From assembly GCA_051453625.1 (NCBI GenBank), contig JBOZIK010000001.1, forward strand, positions 199,270,149 to 199,294,841: a stretch of DNA of 24,693 nucleotides. Direction: 5' to 3'. Made by a program: the position numbers and the translations under genes. Shown in pieces: positions 1 through 9,990 of this stretch. Position 1 is the first letter of the stretch, and each line of letters begins with the position of its first letter. Below the pieces are notes generated by a model. The model did not search any database. It was not told the origin of the DNA and was given only the letters and a program-made list of their open reading frames with translations. Source of the DNA: Welwitschia mirabilis. Lineage: Eukaryota > Gnetophyta > Gnetopsida > Welwitschiales.

Positions 1-299
1 TAGAAAGATAAGAATGAATACACAAAAGAACAAGATTGAAAAGGAGGCAAAAGAGGACATCCAAGATGGTAAGCAATTTCAACTCTCCTTTTCATGATTA
101 TTTCCTAAAATTGCAGAGGCCTTAGAAATGGCCAAAAAATTTCATACTTCTAGAGTTTCTTAAGGGACTCACTAGTTTCTATGTATCTTCTTTAAGAAAT
201 AAAACTTGATTCTTAAAAAACTAGTCATTTTTATGAAAAACGTCCTTGGTCCTTTATTTTGGTTTTGACTATAGGCAAAAAAGAAGAATTGATGATCCT

Positions 300-620
300 T
301 TAGAAGCATGATGAGATATCTATTATTAGCAAGAGTAAGCACCACTTTACTATGGATTTAATTCTTAATGATCAAAAGATAAGAATCACCAACTTTTATA
401 GGCCTTAGGAAGTAGATCAAAGACTCCAATGCTTTCAGACAGTATGTTAGATTTTCTAGATATCATTATGGATGACTTTAATTAAATACTCAGTCCTCAT
501 GAGAAGCTAGATAATGTTCCTAATCTCTTCACTATTGATCTTTTCTCCGATTTTATTAATAATCATAGTCTCAGAGATCTTCCCTCAAAAGAAGTTTCTC
601 TTCTATTTTAAAAACTCTTA
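300..620 (+). pseudogene. LINE endonuclease domain remnant
   Basis: In an intact L1-type element this domain nicks target DNA to prime reverse transcription. The sequence reads DDFN at 470-481, where the family has the catalytic GDFN, followed at the expected spacing by ILSPHEK and then NNHSLRDLPSK (about 560-592). This is the usual order of plant L1 endonuclease motifs. The Gly of GDFN is replaced by Asp and a TAA follows directly, so the domain cannot work. Upstream, a frame at about 335-395 reads HHFTMDLILNDQKIRITNFY, consistent with the central beta strands. Frame changes between the pieces show small indels. I am confident of the assignment and not of the exact ends. Confidence 0.72.
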
Positions 621-834
621 TAGATTGTTTTAAAAGCTTACAATTTTAAGACATGAATCAATTATTTTGAAGAAATGGTTAAATGATTCCTTTAGAAACA
701 CTAAGAATAAATTATTAGAGGATTTAAGCATTATCCAAAGGCACAATAAAATCATCAATTCTGATTTAGGTTATGAAAAGAACCTTATCTTCCAAATTCA
801 TGATATATCTTCTAAGGAAGAAACTTACTAGAAA

Positions 835-2560
835 TAATGGTTTAGAACCTAATGGCTTAAATAAGGAGATCACAACATGAAATTATTCTTCCAAATAGTA
901 AATAGACACAGGCAAAAAATAGTATCCAGTGGAGCACATTTGCAATGTACTATAAGTCTAATGCTTAAATTGCCAATTTCTTCATTGAATATTTTCAAAA
1001 TTTGTTTATATAGAAGCTAGTGGTTCTCAGCAATATTCTAATTGATCTTTATATCACTATAGAATAATAATAATGTTATCTAAGTCAAAGACTCACAAAG
1101 GAGGAAATTTAAAACACCATCCAATCCATGAAAAATAATAGAACAATGAGTCCTAATGGCTTCACTTTAGAGTTATATCAGACTTTTTAAGATATTATCA
1201 AAGTTGATGTTTGTAATGAAATTCAAGAAAATTTTGAGAAAGGTGCTTTCTACAAATATTTTAATGACATCTTCTCATACTTATTCCTAAAATAGAAGAT
1301 GTAGAGAGCCCTTACTCATATAGGTCAATTAGTCTTTATAATTATTTATATAATATTTTTATTTTATTGCAAATAGGTTTAAAGCACTTCTCCCAAATAT
1401 GGTCCTTCCATAACAATCTAGTTTTATTTTAGGAAGAGTTATCCATAACAACATAATCCTCACTAATGAAATCCTCCATTTGCATTATAGAAGATAGAAA
1501 TTTTCAATGTTTTTTAAGCTTAATATAGCTAAAGTGTTTAATACAGTCTAGTGGAAAATAGTAGACTACGTTGTTTTACAGAAGCACAGTATACCTGCAC
1601 CCCATTCACTTTTATATCTTGATGCTAATCTTTTCTGTTATGGTTAATTGGGTGAGATATGACTACTTTTATGGTAGTAGCAGCCTACATTAAGAAGACC
1701 TCCTTTTTTCATGTCTTTTTATTTTGGTCATGGATCTGTTAGCTTGTTTCCTCATTCAGAATTTGAACCAAATTTCTGCCACTAAGCTACCTCTTTCATA
1801 TTTCATTCTTTAATTCATTAATGACAATCTCCTTTGTTTGGACTCTAGCCTTTCTATGATAAGGCATGCTCACAATTTATTAAATAAGTTCCATAATTTC
1901 TTAGGTCTTGTAATAAGTTGGCATAAATCAAAACTCTTCCTCATCAACACTTTTTAAGTGAGGAAGACAACTATCTCTTAGATTTTCTAGTGCTCATAAT
2001 CCATATTTCCTAATGCCTATCTTGTTTACATTTTGATTTAGATCATATTACTGATAATATTTGGCCTTCTTGGGTGAGGAAAATTACATCTCAGTTAACT
2101 AGATAAAAAAACAAATTTTTATTAAGTACAAGGAAAGTTATCCTTGTAAAATCTTGCTTAGTAAGTATGACTATTTATCCCACTAGTTACTTTCATATAA
2201 TTAACAAGTATGCTAGCATGATAGATAATGTTATTTGAGATTTCATTTAGTTTGGTGTCAAGTCCCATAAGAGGCTTCATCTTATAAACTTTAATCAAAT
2301 TGCCATGCCAAGAAAAGCAGACAATAGAGGCATTAGAAAAACTATGAATATAAGTAAATGTATTCTTGCTAAGTACCACTATAGATTTCTATCTACTAAC
2401 AACATTCTCTATGTCAAATTATTAAAAGAATATTATTATGATCAAGCAAGGAATTCTACTTTTTAAAAGCAAATGATCCATTCCATCAGAGAGGTTTACT
2501 CTCAGATTTATGAAAATCAAACTTTTCCTATCGACAATGGTAAAATAAAAATATTAGTTA
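835..2560 (+). pseudogene. LINE reverse transcriptase (RVT_1-like) remnant
   Basis: This is the polymerase of the LINE. It begins with the pre-RT linker (frame reading QGDHNMKLFFQ once one stop is read through, about 860-895). Then come the RT entry motif SPNGF (about 1149-1163), a frame equivalent to the family's Pro-rich RPIS block, reading SYRSISLYN (about 1312-1340), and SSFILGR-like sequence near 1420-1440. The catalytic block at 1814-1825 reads FIND where L1 elements have FADD, so an active-site Asp is now Asn (codon AAT). LGLVISWHKSKLFLIN (about 1900-1950) is the expected thumb-side motif. The stretch at about 2270-2440 reads like the conserved region before the zinc finger, with CILAKYHYRFL. 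Stops and indels throughout make it a pseudogene. Confidence 0.82.
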
Positions 2561-2629
2561 TTTATTATAATTTGTTTAAGTATGATCATAGATGAAAGAA
2601 ATTATGAAAGTAAAATATCCTAGAGAAAA

Positions 2630-2930
2630 TTAAAATGTTTTTGATGATATATGTTGAAATGAAGTATTCCCATAGTAGATAATCTTATTGAAAGAAATTT
2701 AAGAGTTGATCAAGATTATTTAAAGTGTCATGAAGATAATGAGTTTCAAATCATCTTTTTATTTAATAAGATATTATAAAAGATCTCTAGAAGGGGCTAA
2801 ATATCTCTCCTTCTTCTCATATTAGCTTGGATACCTTTACCTATTTTAGGAAAAATGCCTTCATGCTTATTAGTGCTTGAATTTTATTGAAGCATAAATG
2901 CAAAATTATCTTTCAGTAGAAAAATTATCC
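2630..2930 (+). pseudogene. LINE C-terminal zf-RVT remnant
   Basis: A frame here reads FPIVDNLIERNLRVDQDYLK then CHEDNE, followed by hydrophobic residues (about 2667-2760). This matches the zf-RVT domain found after the RT in plant L1 elements (pattern: P..DNL..R......CP.C...E). One of the paired cysteines is lost (LKC rather than CxxC), and the His expected after the Glu is not visible. The sequence to about 2930 continues as a plausible C-terminal tail in another frame (FRKNAFMLIS). Its position directly after the RT supports the call. Confidence 0.62.
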
Positions 2931-2990
2931 ATCCTAAAGTTAAAATTTAAAATTATTAGTAAATTAAATAACTAGAGCAAGTCCAGTTCT

Positions 2991-3941
2991 ATAAAAATTA
3001 TGATAATCCAAACCCTATAAACAAAACCACATATAGTAGAGAGCATCAGAAATATGATATAGAGAAGCATCCAAATGATGTCTAAGTAGATGCTATGACA
3101 ATAATGTACCAAAAGACATGGGGAAGGCTCTAAGGACCGAACCTTTTAAGCATAATGTGTTGTTGCACCATGATCAAACTTAAGAGGCCTTTCAAGTAGC
3201 TGGATGGGATTCTTATGTACTTATCCTTAGCTGACATGATCTTAATCTCTCTAAAAAATTTTTTAGACACTAGAATGGTAAACCCTCTTGNNNNNNNNNN
3301 NNNNNNNNNNNNNNNNNNNNNNNNNNNNNNNNNNNNNNNNNNNNNNNNNNNNNNNNNNNNNNNNNNNNNNNNNNNNNNNNNNNNNNNNNNNNNNNNNNNN
3401 NNNNNNNNNNNNNNNNNNNNNNNNNNNNNNNNNNNNNNNNNNNNNNNNNNNNNNNNNNNNNNNNNNNNNNNNNNNNTATAAACAAAACCACATATAGTAG
3501 AGAGCATCAGAAATATGCTATAGAGAAGCATCCAAATGATGCCTAAGTAGATGCTATGATAACAATGTACTAAAAGACATGGGGAAGGCTCTAAGGATCA
3601 AACCTTCTAAGCATAATGTGTTGTTGCATCATGATCAAACTTAAGAGGCCTTTCAAGTAGCTGGATGGAATTCTTATGTACTTATCCTTAGATGACATGA
3701 TCTTGATCTCTCTAAGAAATTTTTTAGAAACTAGAATGGTAAACCCTCTTGAATAGGTAACANNNNNNNNNNNNNNNNNNNNNNNNNNNNNNNNNNNNNN
3801 NNNNNNNNNNNNNNNNNNNNNNNNNNNNNNNNNNNNNNNNNNNNNNNNNNNNNNNNNNNNNNTATCCTTAGCTGACATGATCTTAATCTCTCTAAAAAAT
3901 TTTTTAGAAACTAGAATGGTAAACCCTCTTGAATAGGTAAG
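2991..3941. repeat. Near-identical segment in three copies around two gaps
   Basis: The segment at 3016-3290 recurs at 3477-3762, and its end recurs again at 3863-3941. Substitutions are few and mostly transitions. The copies are separated only by N runs (3291-3476 and 3763-3862), so each gap has the same sequence on both sides. On the - strand each copy stays open for about 55 residues (ILVSKKF, KDKYIRIPSSYLKGLLSLIM). However, at least five of about nine differences change the amino acid, so I see no sign of protein constraint and no recognisable family. It could be true tandem duplication or unmerged contig or haplotype ends. It may belong to the 3' UTR of the LINE or to a separate repeat. 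Confidence 0.75.
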
Positions 3942-4141
3942 ACTACCATTTTTATTGATATTTTGGCTATTAGTGATGTCATTGATGTAGGTCTGCAAGG
4001 AATAGAGTTGAAAAGAAGAGCCCCAAAGGCTTTCATTATTTCTTACTTTGAAACATTAACTAGCAAAAATCTTAGAAAGAGAGGTAAAAGCTATAGAAGA
4101 AAGGATTTATTAAGGTCATTTAATTCTTAGATATCTTGATC

Positions 4142-4357
4142 ATGAAATTCTTCACTTTGGAGGGACACTTTAACAAGATCAATGAGCTACACTTACCTTT
4201 TCTTACTATCATAATGGAAGAGTTTCAAATAGATCTTCCCTTCTTTCTTTCTGACTCTCTTCACTACTCCCTTCAAAGCTATAAAGTATACCATGAAGGA
4301 TTGATTTGGTTGCTCTATCGAAGAAAAATGCAAATTTATGTGGGCATCTTAGCTTAG
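4142..4357 (+). CDS. Small uncharacterised open frame, copy 1
   Basis: This is a 71-residue frame from ATG to TAG, which could start two codons earlier at a TTG. It begins MKFFTLEGHF and contains the mainly hydrophobic string LPFLTIIMEEFQIDLPFFL, then YKVYHEGLIWLLYRR. I do not recognise the family. The pattern of PFFL followed by HEGLIWLLYR faintly recalls anonymous plant proteins carried by transposable elements, which is only an impression. The second copy (4628-4843) differs at nine bases within the shared frame, and seven of those changes are silent, six of them at third codon positions. That hints at past protein constraint. There is no visible promoter or signal peptide. It may be an exon or fragment of a larger decayed gene. 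Confidence 0.28.
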   Translation: MKFFTLEGHFNKINELHLPFLTIIMEEFQIDLPFFLSDSLHYSLQSYKVYHEGLIWLLYRRKMQIYVGILA

Positions 4358-4627
4358 TAAGAAATCCCAAGAGGACTTATGCAAAAGATGCTTCTATGGA
4401 ATCCACTAANNNNNNNNNNNNNNNNNNNNNNNNNNNNNNNNNNNNNNNNNNNNNNNNNNNNNNNNNNNNNNNNNNNNNNNNNNNNNNNNNNNNNNNNNNN
4501 NNNNNNNNNCAAAGGCTTTCATTATTTCTTACTTTAAAACATTAATTATCAAAAACCTTAGAAAGAGAGGTAAAAGCTATAGAAGAAAGGATTTATCAAG
4601 GTCATTTAATTATTGGATATCTTGATC

Positions 4628-4843
4628 ATGAAATTCTTCACTTTGGAGGGCCACTTTAACAAGATCGATGAGTTACACTTACCTTTTCTTACTATTATAA
4701 TGGAAGAGTTTCAAATAGATCTTCCCTTCTTTCTTTCTGACTCTCTTCACTACTCTCTCCAAAGTTATAAAGTATACCATGAAGGATTGATTTGGTTACT
4801 CTATCGAAGAAAAATGCAAATTTATGTGGGCATCTTAGTTTAG
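4628..4843 (+). CDS. Small uncharacterised open frame, copy 2
   Basis: This is the second copy of the 71-residue frame at 4142-4357, with the same length and the same TAG stop. Only two residues differ: Asn/Asp near residue 15 and Ala/Val at the last residue. In this copy the frame stays open five codons further upstream, to TTG at 4613, because the stop that limits the first copy has a different context. It lies within the 385-bp duplication. If the duplication is an assembly artefact, this is the other allele of the same locus and not a second gene. Function unknown. Confidence 0.28.
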   Translation: MKFFTLEGHFNKIDELHLPFLTIIMEEFQIDLPFFLSDSLHYSLQSYKVYHEGLIWLLYRRKMQIYVGILV

Positions 4844-5188
4844 TAAGAAATCCCAAGAGGACTTATGCAAAAGATACTTATATGGAATCCACTGAAGTAT
4901 ATAGATAGTGATAAAGAGTGCAGCCTTCATACAACCCAGAGGTGCATTAATAATGTATCAAATACATAGCTAATAGAACAAAAGAAGTATGAAGAAGAAG
5001 CTACTATAACNNNNNNNNNNNNNNNNNNNNNNNNNNNNNNNNNNNNNNNNNNNNNNNNNNNNNNNNNNNNNNNNNNNNNNNNNNNNNNNNNNNNNNNNNN
5101 NNNNNNNNNNNNNNNNNNNNNNNNNNNNNNNNNNNNNNNNNNNNNNNNNNNNNNNNNNNNNNNNNNNNNNNNNNNNNNNNNNNNNNNN

Positions 5189-5315
5189 TGTTAATGTATA
5201 GGGATTTGAATGCCCAAGAGACTTCTATCATGGTTGGAAATCTAGATCTTAAGTTATGTTGTAAATATTTATTTTTTGAATTAATATAATCTATTTAAAC
5301 TTTCTCAAAAAAAAA
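5189..5315 (+). other. 3'-UTR-like end with poly(A) run
   Basis: After the gap at 5011-5188 the sequence runs through T-rich DNA (TTGTAAATATTTATTTTTTG), then TTAATATAATC, and ends TTTCTC followed by nine A at 5307-5315. A T-rich tail, a TTAATATAAT-like string and TTCTC plus poly(A) is the usual look of the 3' end of plant L1 LINEs or of a retrocopy. Immediately after the A run the sequence becomes the chromovirus LTR tandem array. This is therefore a candidate LINE/LTR insertion junction. Whether it belongs to the LINE at 1-2990 is inference. Confidence 0.5.
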
Positions 5316-5712
5316 TTCTTTTATTAATACCTAAGGTTACCCTTCTATATTAGATTTTTCAAGTTATAAGAACTTTAAAAAGCAATACTAAAAGATTTTA
5401 ATGAGGATCTAAGTGAGGTAGTTATAACTATTTCACTTGTTAAAAGTTTTTCTTAAGAAGTTCTTATTATTCAAAGTTGTCCTTCTATATTAGCTTTTTG
5501 AGTTTTAATAACTTTGAAAAGTAGTGCTAAAAGGATTTAATTGGGTTTATGTGAGAAAATTTTCTTTATTAAAACTTTATCTTAAAAAGTTTTTTCAATG
5601 AAATCCCAAGGTTACACTTCTATATTATCTTTTTAAACTCTAAGAACTTTGGAAAGTATGACTAAAAGAGTTATTTGGGATTTATGTGAGAATATTTATA
5701 TTAGAAATCCAT
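5316..5712. repeat. LTR-internal tandem array, about 136-bp period, about 3 units
   Basis: The anchor CTTCTATATTA starts near 5342, 5482 and 5617, spacings of about 140 and 135 bp. Each unit contains ACTAAAAG, a TTTATGTGAG-like string and a TTATTAAAAC..TTCTTAA string in the same order. The array ends where the copy becomes TATGTGAGAATATTTATATT and then passes into unique LTR sequence, exactly as at 15361. It is shorter than the matching array at 14470-15361, probably because the LTR is cut at 5315. Confidence 0.88.
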
Positions 5713-7501
5713 TTTTTAGAATTAAACACGGTCATTTATACAACATGAAAATAAATTCTAGAAATAAGTTTAAAATTGCTTTGGAAAAACACTAAAAAGA
5801 TAACATGCATTTAACATTAAACAGATCTAAATAAGAGTCTAGATTGTATTAAAACTATATATTAAAAAATAGACTAGATTAGAGATATAATAATAAAAAG
5901 AATTGAAATAAAACAAAATCTACCATTTTAAGGGATAATATTTAGTACAAGAAAAACAAATAAGCTAATCATTACACTATATATATTACTATTTTCAATT
6001 ATTTTAAAAGACAAATAACCTAAACAAAAGCTATTTGTATCTAGATATGGTAACATAAGTAAAGAAAAGAGTAAAATCAGAAGAAAAAGTTTAATTTATA
6101 TAACTCACAAGAAAAGACCTACATGTAGGACTAAAAGAAAAGAATAGATATAAATCCAAAAATCTAAGTCTAACAAGAATGGCTATATAAGAAATAAATT
6201 TTAACCCATAATAGCCTAGTGAAAAAATGTGCAGTGCATGTACAAGAAGAGATATTAATAGCACCATTTCTAATCTCTTTTTACTCTTCTCATGGGCATT
6301 CTAGAAGCTTATATACTTATATAATACTAGTTTAGAAGAGTTACACAAGTTTAAGATGGGCTAACTTAAAGTTTTACCAATAAGAAAAATCCTAATAGTC
6401 TTAATCCCTTTTTCCCCTCAATGTACATTTTGAAAGCTCAAGCACTTCTAAAATACTATGCAAAGAGATTACATATTAAGAGATATGTTGCAAGAGAGAT
6501 ATAAGGATGCTAGAAAACATGGAAAACTTGATTGAACTATTAAAAACACAAATCTTAATTTATTTAAGATAAGGAAGAGAGGGTTTTAAGAAGGTGCAAA
6601 TGTATCCAAAACAAAACAAAAGAAGAAAAACTTAAAATTTAAGAAATAAAAAGATAACCATTTAATTATCTTAAATTTTATGTTTGAGAAAATTTATAGT
6701 TTCGGCAACATAAGTGTGCCCTAACCAAGAGGAATTTTATTCAAATTTTGCATATTTTTCCCTACTCTCCTTAGTAGTTCACTTCAATGGTCATGAAAGC
6801 CCAATAGAGGGTAACCCCTTTGAAGTTAACATCACCTAGTTGCCTTGGCTAGATTTTTATCCTTGTTATTCACAATTAAAGCATAAATATAATGTTAGCT
6901 CTAGGGATTAAGAAATATTATCCTAAAGTTTTAGATTTGAGAAATAAATAAATTTTTTGAATTAAAAATTAGCCAAAACAAGAAAAGATTAAATAAATGG
7001 GCAAAAATTCCATGAGAACTAAATATTCTAGCATTATAAAGTAGATTAACCACCACCTAAGAAGCAAAAGAATCCTAAACCATATGAAAGAGATAGAGAA
7101 AGTACAAGTTCTAAAGTGTAAGAGCCTTCTTCTTGAGTTTTTAAGCCAAAATGATGAAGAAAATTTGAGAAGAATTAGAAAAGAGACAAGGACTTTAAGT
7201 TTCATTACATTTATAGAGAAAGTCGATGAGGTGTAAAGTTTTCAATAGAAAACTTGGCTTTTCTTAAATCCCCTTCTTTACACTTCATCTTTTAATAAAA
7301 TATAATAATAAAAGAATTTTCTTTTTAATTAAAGATAAAAATGACTTTAATTAAATATTTAAAACCTTAGCATATTTTTAAAATAACTATTATCACATAT
7401 AAAATAATCATCTTTCATAATCATTAATCTTAAACATTCTTGTATATGAATAATTTGGGTTAAATCTAATTCTTTCTTAGTTGTGAGAGGAGGATGTGAT
7501 A
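5316..7501 (-). repeat. Chromovirus LTR, outermost copy (truncated by 5315)
   Basis: This aligns by eye to the LTR at 13915-18237. The tandem array near 5316-5712 matches 14470-15361. About 5713-6480 matches about 15362-16010, both with AACATGCATTTAACATTAAA and AATAAGAGTCTAGATT. About 6580-7501 matches about 16660-18237. On the - strand it starts TATCACATCC at 7501, a one-base decay of TGTCACATCC, preceded by a purine-rich tract at 7504-7515. It lacks the counterpart of about 8070-8640 of the next LTR. At its other end it stops abruptly at a poly(A) run. The AAATTTATAG and CCTAACCAAGAGGAATTTTA blocks here are shared by every copy. Confidence 0.82.
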
Positions 7502-8045
7502 ATTATCTTCTCCTTAATAAGTTTCCTCTTAGAAACTTGTAAAAGTTTAGGTCTTCACTAAAAAATATCTATTTTAGATTCTCATGTTACTTACACTTCT
7601 GTTGGATCTAACCATTACAATTTAAATAGCTGGATTCTCCTTTCTCTGGGCTCTTTATCTAAAGCTCTAACTAGTTGAAAATCAAATATACAATGAGGAT
7701 AAATTTTTATTTATTACATAATAATTATCTTTATCACATTAGACATACATTTACTTAATAATAAAACATGAAAAAAATTATGAAGTGATGATAATTATGA
7801 TGGTAAAGCTAGCCATAGGACCAACTCTTTTTATTATCTAAAATGGTTCTATAAATCTTAGTGGGAACTTTTCCTTCTTGCCAAAATGAAGTATATCTTT
7901 AAAAGGAGATATCTTAAAAAAAAATAGTCTTTTTCCTAAAATTTTATATGCCTTTTCTTCCTACTAGCATATTTTGAGTGCCTACCTTTTACTTTTAGTA
8001 ATCTTTACTTAATTAAATTGGTTTTTTCTTCTAATTCTTAAATCC
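7502..8045 (-). pseudogene. Second copy of integrase C-terminus / chromodomain end
   Basis: This stretch is a diverged copy of 9580-10110. On the - strand it reads EPF then IKRVGPMA (about 7800-7870), which is the GPY/F region at the C-terminus of Ty3/gypsy integrases (family GPF..L..VGP.AY). A badly broken chromodomain and a short purine-rich tract follow, just before the LTR start at 7501. Homology to 10030-10110 fades near 8040, where sequence resembling the middle of an LTR begins. It is therefore the 3' internal end of a second element, or of a tandem product, left after loss of the rest. Stops in every frame make it non-functional. Confidence 0.75.
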
Positions 8046-9579
8046 TTTTGAGGGGTATATGTGAGAGATAAATGGATTCAAGAAGGAAGGGGATCGAGAA
8101 ACTCAATGAAAGTGTTAAGAATTCTTTTAAGGGATTGAGGCTTGATGGATTAGGCGGAAGAGGATTAAAAATATTTTTTTTTGGAGGAAGAAGGGTTAAG
8201 TACCTAGGAAAAAAAGAAAATAAAATTTAATGACAAAAACCTCTCTCAACTATTAAAATCAGTAAGAAAATTTTCTAAAAAAGGGAAAATACATAAGAGT
8301 GCATTTCTAGCAAGGGACAAAAATAGATTTTTCCATTAAATTACATTATAACAGTAATCTACAAAATACTTCTCAAGTTTGTATTTTTATAAAATAAGTT
8401 ATACATGTATAGGGCATTACAAAATTGATCAAATGATTTTTTTTTTCTTTCATTTAAAAATATACTACATTATGGTTGCAACATTTTACATTACGAGAAC
8501 TTAAAAATTAAGGGAGAAGATAGTAATCTCTTACCCATATTTCCACCACAACTAGTTGATGGCCAAATTGCTAAGTAGCCCTTGTATTTGTGATAAAATA
8601 ATATGAATGAGAACTATGAAAAACATAGCTATCAATATGGTCAAGGTGAAGGGTAGAGAGTTTTAAGAAGGCCCAAAGGTACCCAAAATAGAATAACAGG
8701 ATGATAACTCAAAATTTACAAAATCAGAAGGTAATCATTTGATTTTTAAATTTTTATGTTTGATAAAATTTATAGTTTCAACAATACAAATGTACCCTAA
8801 CCAAGAGGAATTTTATTCAAATATTACATAGTTTTTCTTACTCTCCCTAACAGTTTACTTTCATGGATGTAGAAGCCCAATAGAGGGTAATCACTTTGAA
8901 GTTTACATCACCTAGTTGCCTTGGAAAAAATTTTATTTTTTCTATTTACAAGTAAAGCATAAGTCTTATCTTTACTCTAGGGTCTAAGAAATATTATCCT
9001 AAAGTTTTAGATTTAAGAAATATAGGATTTCTTAGAAGTAAAAATGAGTTAAAATAAGGAAAGATTAAATAAATAGGCAAAACTTTCATAAGAACCAAAT
9101 ATCCTAGCATTTTAAAGTAGATTAACCACAACTTAAAGAGAAAAAGAAGCCTAAATTATATCAAATAGGTAAAGAAAGTGCAAACCCTAAAGTGTAAGAG
9201 CCTTCCTCTTAAGTTGCTAAGCTAAAACAATGAAGAAAATTTGAGAAGAATTGGAAAAGAAACAAGGCCTTTAAGTTTCATGATATTTATAAAGAAAATT
9301 GATGAGGTGTAAAATTTTCAAGAGACCACTTGGTTTTTTCCTAAATCCCATCCTTTACCCTTGGTTTTTTGAGAAAAAAATGATAAAAGAAGAATTCTCT
9401 TTTTAATTAAAGATAAAAATGACTTTAAGTAAACATTTAAAACCTTATAATATTTTAAAATAACTAATATAATATATAAAATAATCTTGTTTAATAATTA
9501 TTAATATTAAGCATTCTTTTGCATGAATAAGTTGTGCTCAATTTAATTCTTTCTTAGTTGTGAGAGCAAGGATGTGACA
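8046..9579 (-). repeat. Chromovirus LTR directly after the polyprotein, truncated
   Basis: On the - strand this begins TGTCACATCC at 9579, right after the polypurine tract. About 8640-9579 matches 6580-7501 and the upper part of the LTR at 13915-18237. About 8365-8640 matches about 16130-16400, both with TATACATGTATA and TAAGGGAGAAGATA. The LTR is cut near 8046-8065, so its tandem array and terminal part are absent and sequence from the integrase end of another copy follows. A stretch of about 265 bp (about 8096-8365) has no counterpart in the LTR at 13915-18237. Confidence 0.78.
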
Positions 9580-9580
9580 A

Positions 9581-9593
9581 CTCTCTTCTTCTT
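9581..9593 (-). promoter_or_regulatory. Polypurine tract (plus-strand primer)
   Basis: On the - strand this is a 13-base all-purine run, AAGAAGAAGAGAG, one base before the LTR start at 9579. This is the place and composition expected for the polypurine tract that primes plus-strand DNA synthesis in LTR retrotransposons. A weaker tract lies at 7504-7515 before the outer LTR. Confidence 0.7.
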
Positions 9594-9599
9594 AAGAAG

Positions 9600-9990
9600 A
9601 TTTCTCCTAGATACTTTGAAAAAGCTTAGGTTTCCACTACAAAATATATATTTCAAATTCTCAAGTTACTTCTACTTCTATTTGATTTAACCATTGTACT
9701 TTATATAGCCGAATTTTTTTACCTCTAAGTTTAGCTTGCTTTTTATCTAAAATTCTAAATGATTGAAACTCAAATGTATAATTAGTCTAAATATTTATTT
9801 CTTGCACATGAATTATCTTTGTGACATTAGACAACATTTCCTTAATAATGAAACATGAAAAACATTATGAAGTGCTAATAATTATGAAGGTAAAGCTAGC
9901 TCCTAGGCCATAAGACCAACTCTTTTTATTGTCTGAAATGGTTCTTTAAATCTTAGCGTCAACTTGTCCTTCTTGATAAAATGAAATATA
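9600..9990 (-). pseudogene. Integrase GPY/F motif and chromodomain remnant
   Basis: On the - strand the frame reads DKLTLRFKEPF and IKRVGLMA (about 9900-9970), the GPY/F module at the C-terminus of integrase, with the central Gly replaced by Glu. VFHVSLLRK follows (about 9830-9856), the string that normally links integrase to the chromodomain. After that come weak but ordered matches to a chromodomain (SKLNLEVKKFGYIKYN), then a basic tail and the polypurine tract. In active elements the chromodomain binds modified histones and steers insertion into heterochromatin. Several stops and frameshifts disable it. The chromodomain is recognised by order and spacing more than by strong identity. Confidence 0.72.

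Larger units (their letters stand above)
1..2990 (+). mobile_element. Degenerate L1-type LINE (non-LTR retrotransposon)
   Basis: Translating the + strand across frameshifts and stops recovers, in the right order, pieces of a plant L1-type ORF2. These are an apurinic endonuclease remnant (about 300-620), the linker with a KQGDHN-like string (about 835-960), the reverse transcriptase (about 1105-2200), a conserved region after it (about 2200-2560) and the zf-RVT zinc-finger remnant (about 2630-2800). No frame is open for long, and many stops are TAG or TAA where the family has Gln, so the element is dead. The first 240 bases give no recognisable protein and could be the end of ORF1 or the inter-ORF region. 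The 3' limit is uncertain: the element could extend through the duplicated sequence to the poly(A) run at 5307-5315. The short - strand frame at 2158-2379 is a shadow. Confidence 0.82.
4025..4895 (+). repeat. 385-bp segment duplicated across a gap
   Basis: Bases 4025-4409 and 4510-4895 are two direct copies, offset by about 485 bp, with roughly 5 percent difference by eye. The left copy runs into the N run 4410-4509 and the right copy starts straight after it, the pattern left by two overlapping contigs that were not merged. Both copies carry the same short open frame, annotated separately. Read in the neighbouring frame they give KGKSYRRKDL and similar strings that I do not recognise. Confidence 0.85.

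Noticed and set aside
2158-2379. 73-residue - strand frame
   Set aside because: It lies opposite the LINE region after the RT, whose + strand reading matches family motifs. A shadow.
3130-3998. Long - strand frames of 133 and 135 residues
   Set aside because: Most of each is N. The real parts are repeat copies with mostly replacement differences and no recognised domain.
3478-5010. CRISPR-like or satellite array from the repeated blocks
   Set aside because: The copies are long, few, and separated only by N gaps. There is no short repeat with unique spacers.
6969-7205. 78-residue hydrophobic - strand frame
   Set aside because: Lies within the LTR, and the equivalent positions in the other two LTR copies are not open. 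Chance frame in AT-rich DNA.
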